A stretch of DNA of 5,697 nt from Sphingobacteriaceae bacterium (GTDB lineage: Bacteria > Bacteroidota > Bacteroidia > B-17B0 > Aurantibacillaceae). The position numbers and the translations under genes are program-made. Below the pieces are notes generated by a model, which searched no databases, had not been told where the DNA came from, and worked only from the letters and a program-made list of their open reading frames with translations. Every line of letters begins with the position of its first letter. The first letter of the stretch is position 1. Shown here piece by piece: positions 1 to 5,502 of this stretch. The stretch is taken from NCBI GenBank assembly GCA_025360355.1, contig JANYCL010000028.1:1-5697 (forward strand). Direction: 5' to 3'.

Positions 1-320
1 AACCGCTTATTGAAAAGTAAAAACGAAAAATACCCAATGCACAATAAAAAAAAGGAGATCAATACATTGAGTTTACTTACTTCAAAAGATGTCAACGCAA
101 TTAAAATTGGAAATCCCGGAGGATAACAATTCGGACCAAGAACATAATCCGGATTCGGAACAAAACCTGTTTGTCCGATCGGTTTACCTTCCGTAATGTT
201 TTTTGCTTCTAAAAGATATTGAGCAAAATCATCGCCCCAGTCGTGCGAATTTTTGATATTAAAAAACAAAAGTGGCAACAGGCATGCTATTACCGCTATA
301 TGTTTTATCCATTCTTTCAT
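1..320 (-). CDS. Membrane glycosyltransferase, GT-C fold (GT39/ArnT-like), N-terminal part
   Basis: This reading frame opens with ATG at 320-318 and runs for 106 codons off the left edge without a stop, so only the N-terminus is present. The translation has a hydrophobic segment at residues 5-21, then an extracytoplasmic loop with acidic residues D27, D30 and D31 (HDWGDDFAQYLLEA) and the segment YPPGFPILIAL at 66-76. A second hydrophobic stretch starts near residue 84. This order (helix, DD-containing loop, A..I..G, then YPPGFP.L.A) is characteristic of polyprenyl-phosphate-sugar-dependent glycosyltransferases of the GT39/PMT_2 group. In that group, acidic residues of the first loop are catalytic and the enzymes usually have many helices and several hundred residues. 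The acceptor cannot be told from this fragment. The start codon directly follows the TAA of the upstream E1 gene with no spacer and in the same frame, so it is probably co-transcribed and translationally coupled. No Shine-Dalgarno sequence is visible. Confidence 0.5.
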   Translation of the reverse strand, partial: MKEWIKHIAVIACLLPLLFFNIKNSHDWGDDFAQYLLEAKNITEGKPIGQTGFVPNPDYVLGPNCYPPGFPILIALTSFEVSKLNVLISFFLLCIGYFSFLLFNKR

Positions 321-2411
321 TTAGTAAGCCAGGAGTTTCTCTATGGCTGCTTCAACTTTATCAGCATTCGGCAGCATGGTTTTTTCTAAAATGGAATTAA
401 GTGGTATGGCAGGTAAATTTTCTGCACCAACAACTTTTACGGGCGCATCTAGTTTTTCAAAACAATTTTGTGTGATGCGTGATGCAATTCCTTGCGCGAA
501 TCCGTTAAACACAGGTTCTTCAGTTAAAACGATGCATTTCCCATGATTGCGTACACTTTCAAAAACCATTTCTTCATCTAATGGCATTATGGTTCGCAGA
601 TCAATGATCTCAATTTTTCCCGGGAATTTTTTGGCAGCATTTTTTGCCCAATAAACACCCATGCCATAAGTTATAACGGTGAGCGTATTGCCCTTTTTGA
701 CTTCAGCTTCATGCGCACTTTGAACAATTCTCCCTTTTCCGAATGGAATTATATAATCTTCATCGGGCTCAATTGTTTTTGCATCTTCAGTCCCTTTAAT
801 TTTGCTCCAGTATAAACCTTTATGCTCTAACATCACAACCGGATTAGGATCGTAATACGCTGCTTTTAATAATCCTTTAAGATCTGCACCTGTACTCGGA
901 TAAGCAATTTTTATTCCGCGGATATTTGCTAATACACTTTCAACAGAACTGGAGTGATACGGACCACCACTGCCGTAAGCACCAATAGGAACACGTAAGA
1001 TCATGCTCACCGGCCATTTTCCATTGGTTAAATAACAAGAACGCGATACTTCGGTAAATAATTGATTTAAACCCGGCCAAATATAATCTGCAAACTGAAC
1101 TTCAACAATTGGTTTTAAACCAACAGCACTCATCCCAACAGTTGAGCCAACAATAAATGCTTCTTGTATTGGTGTATTAAAAACTCTGTGATCACCGAAT
1201 TGCTGAGCTAATGTTGCAGCTTCTCTGAAAACTCCTCCTAAACGAGCACCAACATCCTGACCGTACAATAAACATTCAGGATGTTTTGCCATTAATTCTC
1301 TTATGGCGAACAAAGCGCTGTCAACCATAACGGTCTTTTCCTTACCCACAGGTTCTCTTGTACCTTGTTCTTCTGTAACTGTTGTTGGAGCGAATTCGTG
1401 TAAGAAAAGATCTTCCGGACGAGGATCTTCAGCTAAAATAGCACGGCGGTAATCAGCTTCCACTAAAACTTTTACTTCGTCTTCAATTTGTTTTATTTCT
1501 TTTGCATCTAATCCTGCAACTAATAATTGATTTTTTAATTTGGGAAGCGGATCGCGTTTTGCGCATTCCTCCAGATCATCACGATACCATTCTTTGCGTA
1601 CACCTGATGTATGATGATTTAACAATGGAACTTTTGCATGAATTAACATCGGGCGACGCTCTCTACGAATGATATCCAAACATTCTTGAACTGTGTTGTA
1701 TGATAAAATAAAATCAGTACCATCAATAGTTCTTGTTTCTAATCCATGAAAACCTTTTGCGTATTCGGTAATATCTTGCGCACGGATCTCCTTAGCATTT
1801 GCAGAAATATCCCATTCGTTATCCTGTATGAAATAAAGTATAGGTAATTTTTTTAGCACTGCCATTTGAAATGCTTCGGCAATTTCTCCCTCTGTACAAC
1901 TCGCATCTCCCATCGAACAAACAGCTAACGGATTTAATCCATCAAAATCTTCAGCCATTTTATTTTTCTCTTTGTATTGTAACCCCATTGCAATTCCTGT
2001 TGTAGGAATAGCCTGCATTCCTGTCGCGCTCGACTGATGCGGAATTTTAGGCATGTCATCTCTGCGTAAACTCGGATGCGAATAATAAGTTCTTCCTCCC
2101 GAAAAAGGATCATCACGTTTCGCAAGTAATTGCAACATTAGATCGTAAGGCTCAACACCAATTGACAATAGAATACTGTCATCACGATAATACGCACTTA
2201 AAAAATCCTGCGGCAATAATTGCAAGCCGAGAGCTATTTGTACTGCTTCATGTCCACGTGATGTTGCGTGAACATATTTTGCAGTAACTTCTTTGTTGGC
2301 TTCGTACAACTCAGTTAAACACTTTGCAGTGCACATGAGTTTATATGCTTTTTTTAATAGATCGAGCGGGATTTTTGTTTTCAATTTAGAAGTATCGACT
2401 TTTGTTTCCAT
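321..2411 (-). CDS. 2-oxoacid dehydrogenase E1 component, fused alpha and beta subunits
   Basis: This is a thiamine-diphosphate-dependent E1 of a 2-oxoacid dehydrogenase complex. It decarboxylates a 2-oxoacid and passes the acyl group to the lipoyl arm of E2. The 696 residues join both subunits. The alpha domain (about 15-340) carries YYRDDS at 74-79, the cofactor motif starting GDAS at 168-171 and ending QDN at 196-198, and an HHTSG loop at 266-270. After a linker near 342-360, the beta domain (about 360-696) carries NTPIQEAFIVG with E417, the expected cofactor-activating glutamate, and GGPYHSSS with H486. The C-terminal lobe has DLRTIMPLD at 604-612. Such fusions are common in Bacteroidota. 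The alpha-domain features resemble branched-chain (2-oxoisovalerate) enzymes more than pyruvate enzymes, but the substrate is not settled and no E2 or E3 gene lies in the window. The usual GDG of the cofactor motif is GDA here. The start at 2411 is supported by AAAGG five bases upstream. Family assignment is very secure. Confidence 0.5.
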   Translation of the reverse strand: METKVDTSKLKTKIPLDLLKKAYKLMCTAKCLTELYEANKEVTAKYVHATSRGHEAVQIALGLQLLPQDFLSAYYRDDSILLSIGVEPYDLMLQLLAKRDDPFSGGRTYYSHPSLRRDDMPKIPHQSSATGMQAIPTTGIAMGLQYKEKNKMAEDFDGLNPLAVCSMGDASCTEGEIAEAFQMAVLKKLPILYFIQDNEWDISANAKEIRAQDITEYAKGFHGLETRTIDGTDFILSYNTVQECLDIIRRERRPMLIHAKVPLLNHHTSGVRKEWYRDDLEECAKRDPLPKLKNQLLVAGLDAKEIKQIEDEVKVLVEADYRRAILAEDPRPEDLFLHEFAPTTVTEEQGTREPVGKEKTVMVDSALFAIRELMAKHPECLLYGQDVGARLGGVFREAATLAQQFGDHRVFNTPIQEAFIVGSTVGMSAVGLKPIVEVQFADYIWPGLNQLFTEVSRSCYLTNGKWPVSMILRVPIGAYGSGGPYHSSSVESVLANIRGIKIAYPSTGADLKGLLKAAYYDPNPVVMLEHKGLYWSKIKGTEDAKTIEPDEDYIIPFGKGRIVQSAHEAEVKKGNTLTVITYGMGVYWAKNAAKKFPGKIEIIDLRTIMPLDEEMVFESVRNHGKCIVLTEEPVFNGFAQGIASRITQNCFEKLDAPVKVVGAENLPAIPLNSILEKTMLPNADKVEAAIEKLLAY

Positions 2412-2416
2412 AACAA

Positions 2417-2421
2417 CCTTT
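2417..2421 (-). promoter_or_regulatory. Shine-Dalgarno-like site for the E1 gene
   Basis: Reading leftward, AAAGG lies five bases before the ATG at 2411-2409. It is the only start in the window with a well-placed Shine-Dalgarno-like sequence; the others are AT-rich or abut another gene. It supports the chosen start of the E1 gene. Confidence 0.5.
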
Positions 2422-2429
2422 ACAAAGTT

Positions 2430-2437
2430 TAAATATA
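2430..2437 (-). promoter_or_regulatory. Possible -7 element of the E1 promoter
   Basis: On the minus strand the octamer TATATTTA matches the Bacteroidota -7 consensus TAnnTTTG except at the last base. It lies 18 bases upstream of the E1 start codon, a plausible distance. No TTTG was found at 17-23 bases upstream of it, so the -33 half is missing and the call is weak. Confidence 0.5.
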
Positions 2438-2444
2438 GGGAATT

Positions 2445-2461
2445 TTAACACGAAATGTTAA
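2445..2461. repeat. Perfect dyad TTAACA-N5-TGTTAA, possible operator
   Basis: The arms TTAACA (2445-2450) and TGTTAA (2456-2461) are exact reverse complements around the five-base spacer CGAAA. The dyad sits seven bases upstream (in the leftward sense) of the possible -7 element of the E1 gene, where a regulator could bind. It could also be chance in AT-rich DNA. It is not followed by a T-run in either direction, so a terminator is unlikely. Confidence 0.5.
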
Positions 2462-2571
2462 GCGAAAGCTAATTTACCGCTCATTTTGGGAAGGGTTTTT
2501 CAACAATGGAATGTAGACAACCTGAATCTTTTGAGTGTTAGAAACGTTATATTCTGAAATAACTTTAAGGG

Positions 2572-3111
2572 ATGCTTAAAAAATCGCAAATATTTGTTCT
2601 TTCGGGAGCCGTTTTGGCATTTGCATTTTTTGTATCCTGTCACGGAAGTAAAAAAGTAACAACAACTGAAGTAACAACGACAAAAGTTTCTGATGTTAAA
2701 GTTAAAACTGTTGCAACAGCTTTAGGTGTTAGCGAAAAAGAGATCCGCGATAAAAAATTATATCAATTTGTTGAAGATTGGTACGGGGTTCCATACAAAT
2801 ACGGTGGCTGTAGTAAAAACGGAACGGATTGCTCTTGCTTAACAATAAATTTATATTCTTCAGTATACAAAAAACAATTACCACGCAATGCCGATGATAT
2901 GGCTAAGGCATGCGATAAAGTAAGTGAGCGAAAAGCAGATGAAGGCGACATGGTGTTTTTTAAAATTAACAGCAAAACTGTGAGTCATGTTGGTGTGATC
3001 CTTAAAAATAACAAATTTGTTCATGCCTCTACAAGCAAAGGCGTTTTGATCAGCGATCTGAATGACGCGTATTACAAAAAATATTTTTATTGCTACGGCC
3101 ACATGAACTAA
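2572..3111 (+). CDS. NlpC/P60 family lipoprotein, putative peptidoglycan endopeptidase
   Basis: The 179-residue product has a lipoprotein signal: K3-K4, a hydrophobic stretch at 7-21, then FFVSC with C23 as the probable lipidated residue. A Ser/Thr/Val/Lys-rich tether (about 25-48) leads to an NlpC/P60 domain (about 60-179). The papain-like triad is visible as C87 in GTDCSC, H139 in SHVGVIL and H151 in FVHAS. Members of this family cleave peptide bonds in peptidoglycan stems, commonly gamma-D-Glu-diaminopimelate. The length suits a minimal single-domain envelope hydrolase. The residue two after the catalytic cysteine, normally Gly (DCSG), is C89 here. The start is fixed by an in-frame TAA at 2566-2568. 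AAGGG touches the ATG directly, too close for a normal Shine-Dalgarno site. The stop codon abuts the ATG of the next gene, implying a shared transcript. The domain call is secure; the exact bond cut is inferred from the family. Confidence 0.5.
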   Translation: MLKKSQIFVLSGAVLAFAFFVSCHGSKKVTTTEVTTTKVSDVKVKTVATALGVSEKEIRDKKLYQFVEDWYGVPYKYGGCSKNGTDCSCLTINLYSSVYKKQLPRNADDMAKACDKVSERKADEGDMVFFKINSKTVSHVGVILKNNKFVHASTSKGVLISDLNDAYYKKYFYCYGHMN

Positions 3112-4263
3112 ATGGCAACAGGACTACAACTTAATATATTCCATCGTCTTAAACTTATTAAAATTTCGGTAGCAATTGGATTGTTACTCTCGATGTTGTG
3201 TTCGTATAATTTGTGGGGCGGACAAAGATGGTTTCCGGTTTGTCCTGTGTTTAAAGGATTTTCAATTTCTCCTCCTTACGATTATATTTTATTAGGATTG
3301 GAAATAATTTTAATTTTTTTCCTGATCACCGTTTCAAAACCGCGTTTAGTTATTTTTCTAATTCTTGTTTTAAATTTAATTTATGTTTTGTTAGATCAAA
3401 ATCGTTTGCAGCCCTGGTTCTTTATTTATAATAGTTTTTTAATGGTTTTGTTATTTTATAATTGGAGAATTGATAACATAAATAATTATAATTCGTTCTT
3501 TATTATTTTACAATTGTGTTTTGCAGCGGTATATGTTTATAGTGGTTTGCAGAAATTCAATCCCGGTTTCATCAATGATACTTATCCGTGGTTCATTAAA
3601 CCTTTGGCTAATTTTGTAAGTGAGAGGCAAATGAATACTTTGTATAAAACAGGATATGTAATTCCGCTTATCGAAATTTTTATTGGTTTTGGATTATTGA
3701 TAAAATCGTTGCGGTTTATTACAATTCCATTGGTAATTCTATTGCATGTCATTATTTTAATATTAATGGGTCCGTTCGGAAATAATTACAACCCCGTTGT
3801 GTGGCCATGGAATTTAATGATGATAGTGCTGGCGGTTTTATTATTTTCCGGTAAAACTAACGAACGTTTTTTCTCAATATCACATTTATTTAAACAACCG
3901 GTTTTTTATTTAGTAATGACGCTTTTTTGGATATTACCTGCTTTTAATTTGGTGGGAAAATGGGAAACATATTTGTCGTTTTCGTTGTATAGCGGAAATA
4001 ATAATAACGCGAAAATATTATTATGTGATGATGCTTATGAACGTTTACCGTTTTATATCAGACATTATGTGCATGATCAGGGCGGACAATATTTATTGTA
4101 TCCTAAGGAATGGTGTTTGTCCGAATTAAAAACGCCATTATATCCCGAGAAACGGATCTTTGAAAATGTATATAATTATGTACAAGTTATCAGCCATTCA
4201 ACCGAACAAGATGTAAAACTTGTTTATATCGAGAAGCTAAAATTGTTTGATAGCCGGCCTTAG
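3112..4263 (+). CDS. Polytopic membrane protein of unknown function with C-terminal soluble tail
   Basis: I do not recognise a characterised relative. The 383-residue product has about nine hydrophobic segments, near residues 16-35, 57-75, 78-95, 101-118, 128-147, 182-199, 202-219, 231-246 and 264-281. A polar tail of about 100 residues (284-383) follows. Notable short motifs are NLWGGQRWFPVCPVF at 33-47, YSGLQKFNPGF at 143-153, NYNPVVWPWN at 225-234 and YLSFSLYSGN at 287-296. The SGLQKF segment and the multi-helix layout faintly recall HTTM (vitamin-K-carboxylase-like) or DoxX-type membrane proteins, but this is only a hint. Cysteines occur at 30, 44, 136, 305 and 335, the last two in the tail. 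The gene starts directly after the TAA of the NlpC/P60 lipoprotein gene, in the same frame and without a Shine-Dalgarno site, so the two are probably made together. The coding call is strong; the function is open. Confidence 0.5.
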   Translation: MATGLQLNIFHRLKLIKISVAIGLLLSMLCSYNLWGGQRWFPVCPVFKGFSISPPYDYILLGLEIILIFFLITVSKPRLVIFLILVLNLIYVLLDQNRLQPWFFIYNSFLMVLLFYNWRIDNINNYNSFFIILQLCFAAVYVYSGLQKFNPGFINDTYPWFIKPLANFVSERQMNTLYKTGYVIPLIEIFIGFGLLIKSLRFITIPLVILLHVIILILMGPFGNNYNPVVWPWNLMMIVLAVLLFSGKTNERFFSISHLFKQPVFYLVMTLFWILPAFNLVGKWETYLSFSLYSGNNNNAKILLCDDAYERLPFYIRHYVHDQGGQYLLYPKEWCLSELKTPLYPEKRIFENVYNYVQVISHSTEQDVKLVYIEKLKLFDSRP

Positions 4264-4276
4264 CTTGGTATATTTG
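4246..4276 (+). promoter_or_regulatory. Bacteroidota-type promoter for the OmpH-like gene
   Basis: TTTG at 4246-4249 and TATATTTG at 4269-4276 are separated by exactly 19 bases, a full match to the Bacteroidetes sigma-ABfr consensus TTTG-N19-TAnnTTTG. The -33 half lies in the last codons of the upstream membrane protein gene. Transcription would begin a few bases past 4276, leaving a short AT-rich leader of about 20 bases before the ATG at 4304. This separates the OmpH-like/MazG pair from the preceding NlpC/P60 pair as an independently expressed unit. Confidence 0.5.
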
Positions 4277-4303
4277 CCTTAAATTAATTTCTATTTTATT
4301 TTT

Positions 4304-4954
4304 ATGAAGAATATTTTATTTGGCGTAATAGCAGTGCTTGTAATTTGCATCGGGATATTGTTTTATCAGGTGCAAGGACTGAAAAAAGCGATTTCGGGAG
4401 GAGAAACAGAAACTACAACTGAAAGTAATTCAGTTAAAAAACCAGTAATTATTAATACGGCAAGCGAAAAATTACCGGATGCAAAGATCGCTTACATTAA
4501 TATTGATTCACTAAACGAAAATTATTTATTCATTTCGGATTATGTTAAGGTTTTAAAAAACAAACGGATCGCATTGGAAACACAAATGCAAACAATGAGT
4601 GCCAAATTTCAGCAAGATTATGAGAGTGCGCAACAATCGGCACAAGCGGGATTATTACCACCTGCGGAAATGGAAAGTAAAAAACGCGACTTAGAACGAC
4701 AACAAAAGGAATTGGAGAATAAACAAATTCAAATGGATAAATTAGCTGTTGACATGCAGGAAAAAAATGAGCAATTGCAGCACGAAGTTAAAAGTTTTCT
4801 AACCGAAAATTATGACGGGAAATACGATTTTATTATGGCGTACAGTAACGCTGTACCAACAATTTTATTTGCGAATCCAAAATTAGAGATCACACATCAT
4901 GTTTTAGATGCGTTAAACGAAAATTACAAGAATAATAAATCAGCAAAAAAATAG
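4304..4954 (+). CDS. OmpH/Skp-like periplasmic coiled-coil protein, N-terminally anchored
   Basis: The 216-residue product has a hydrophobic N-terminal helix (about 4-21), a low-complexity Glu/Thr/Ser linker (about 32-45), a beta-strand-like start KIAYINIDSL at 61-70, and a long Gln/Glu/Lys-rich coiled coil (about 76-166). It ends in a small domain, with YDFIMAYSNAVPTILFANPKL in 174-194 followed by a helix. This strand, hairpin and strand order is the OmpH/Skp family pattern. Skp is a periplasmic trimer with coiled-coil arms that holds unfolded outer-membrane proteins. No clear signal peptidase site follows the helix, so it may stay tethered to the inner membrane. This differs from classical soluble Skp. 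A dedicated promoter lies just upstream, and the MazG-type gene follows four bases after the TAG stop. The leader is AT-rich and lacks a Shine-Dalgarno site. The family call is good; a chaperone role is inferred. Confidence 0.5.
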   Translation: MKNILFGVIAVLVICIGILFYQVQGLKKAISGGETETTTESNSVKKPVIINTASEKLPDAKIAYINIDSLNENYLFISDYVKVLKNKRIALETQMQTMSAKFQQDYESAQQSAQAGLLPPAEMESKKRDLERQQKELENKQIQMDKLAVDMQEKNEQLQHEVKSFLTENYDGKYDFIMAYSNAVPTILFANPKLEITHHVLDALNENYKNNKSAKK

Positions 4955-4958
4955 AACC

Positions 4959-5354
4959 ATGTCGAAATTGTACGAAAAAATAAAGTCGGTTGAAGAATTT
5001 CACGAAGTTTTTAAGATCGGAAATGCTTCTGAAATTACATTGGTAGATGAGAGAGATTATACGCTCCGTTATAATTTAATTAAAGAAGAAAACGAAGAAT
5101 ATTTAGAGGCTTGTAAAAATGGTGATATCATTGAGATCGCTGATGCTTTAGGTGATCAGCTATATATTTTATTCGGAACAATTTTAAAACACGGACTTCA
5201 ACATAAAATAGAAGAAGTATATGATGAGATCCATCGTAGCAATATGAGTAAGCTGGATGAAGAAGGTCTGCCGATCTATCGTGAAGATGGAAAAATTTTA
5301 AAAAGTAACTTGTATTTCAGACCAAATATTAAATCTGTTTTAGACGAGAAATAA
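4959..5354 (+). CDS. MazG-like nucleoside triphosphate pyrophosphohydrolase
   Basis: This 131-residue all-alpha protein shows the metal-binding signature of the MazG/all-alpha NTP pyrophosphatase superfamily. E43, E44 and E47 form EExxE (EENEE), followed twelve residues later by E59 and D62 in EIADALGD. Downstream, EIHRSNMSKLDEEG at 90-103 and YREDGKILKSN at 107-117 match the conserved tail of short phage and bacterial members, which hydrolyse (d)NTPs to the monophosphate and pyrophosphate, or act on related nucleotides. The protein has no signal peptide or membrane segment, so it is cytosolic. It begins four bases after the OmpH-like stop, with no Shine-Dalgarno site, and is likely on the same transcript. 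The substrate cannot be told from sequence: nucleotide-pool cleaning (a house-cleaning enzyme) is the usual role, and phosphoribosyl-ATP hydrolysis is less likely because no histidine biosynthesis genes are nearby. Confidence 0.5.
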   Translation: MSKLYEKIKSVEEFHEVFKIGNASEITLVDERDYTLRYNLIKEENEEYLEACKNGDIIEIADALGDQLYILFGTILKHGLQHKIEEVYDEIHRSNMSKLDEEGLPIYREDGKILKSNLYFRPNIKSVLDEK

Positions 5355-5420
5355 ACCTCATTTTTTGGTCTATAAACCTAATTATCGCATCGATTAAACT
5401 TGTATTTCTTAATAAGATGT

Positions 5421-5435
5421 AGATATTATATATCT
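5421..5435. repeat. Perfect inverted repeat AGATAT-TAT-ATATCT
   Basis: Six-base arms at 5421-5426 and 5430-5435 are exact reverse complements around TAT. The stem is all A/T except for one G-C pair and is not followed by a T-run, so it is a poor terminator. It could be a protein-binding site or chance in this very AT-rich spacer. Confidence 0.5.
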
Positions 5436-5456
5436 GAGAATCAATTATTTAAGTCT

Positions 5457-5487
5457 TTTGAAGTTAAGAATTAATTCATTAACTTTA
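5457..5487 (+). promoter_or_regulatory. Bacteroidota-type promoter for the secreted protein gene
   Basis: TTTG at 5457-5460 is followed after exactly 19 bases by TAACTTTA at 5480-5487, which matches TAnnTTTG except at the last base. The spacing is the same as at the 4246-4276 promoter. Transcription would start about 10 bases before the ATG at 5503, giving a very short A/T leader. Confidence 0.5.
5461..5485. repeat. Nested palindromes inside the promoter spacer, possible operator
   Basis: Outer arms AAGTTAA (5461-5467) and TTAACTT (5479-5485) are exact reverse complements. Between them lies the perfect ten-base palindrome GAATTAATTC (5468-5477). The structure fills the gap between the -33 and -7 elements and overlaps the -7 element, the position expected of a repressor site. 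AT-richness raises the chance of coincidence. Confidence 0.5.
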
Positions 5488-5502
5488 ATAAATTTTTAAA
5501 TA

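Larger units (their letters stand above)
2412..2571. other. Divergent intergenic region between E1 and NlpC/P60 genes
   Basis: These 160 bases separate two genes that point away from each other, so both transcription units should start here. On the leftward side there is the possible -7 element and the TTAACA dyad. On the rightward side TTTG occurs at 2530-2533. Two imperfect -7-like octamers follow, TATATTCT at 2548-2555 and TAACTTTA at 2560-2567, with spacers of 14 and 26 bases. Neither fits the usual 19-base spacing, so I do not assign a rightward promoter. No convincing small open frame or terminator is seen. Confidence 0.5.
5355..5502 (+). other. AT-rich intergenic region upstream of the secreted protein gene
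   Basis: These 148 bases hold two palindromic elements and a promoter for the next gene. A T-run at 5361-5366 follows the MazG stop codon but has no GC-rich stem before it, so no convincing intrinsic terminator can be named. I see no small open frame or RNA gene. Confidence 0.5.

Noticed and set aside
43..56. Apparent frameshift in the partial glycosyltransferase at a homopolymer
   Set aside because: Counting the A-run (45-55 region) as eight bases keeps the frame open to the window edge; the early stop I first saw came from miscounting the run as nine.
343..546. Open frame of 67 codons on the plus strand
   Set aside because: It lies antisense to the beta-domain C-terminus of the E1 gene, whose protein is clearly conserved; it has no promoter or recognisable domain.
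1934..2125. Open frame of 63 codons on the minus strand
   Set aside because: It is a shifted frame inside the alpha domain of E1, with no domain and no translation signals of its own.
2461..2470. AGC-GAAA-GCT mini-hairpin resembling a GNRA tetraloop
   Set aside because: A three-base stem is too short to stand out and no T-run follows, so it is neither a terminator nor a supportable RNA element.
2530..2567. Rightward promoter for the NlpC/P60 gene
   Set aside because: TTTG at 2530-2533 is 14 bases from TATATTCT and 26 from TAACTTTA, neither near the 19-base spacing; the latter would also start transcription at the ATG itself.
2763..3102. Two overlapping open frames on the minus strand (2763-2975 and 2878-3102)
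   Set aside because: Both are antisense to the NlpC/P60 domain that contains the catalytic residues, so they are chance frames.
5359..5382. Possible terminator after the MazG-type gene (T-run followed by GGT-CTATAA-ACC)
   Set aside because: The T-run precedes rather than follows the stem, and the stem has only three solid pairs.
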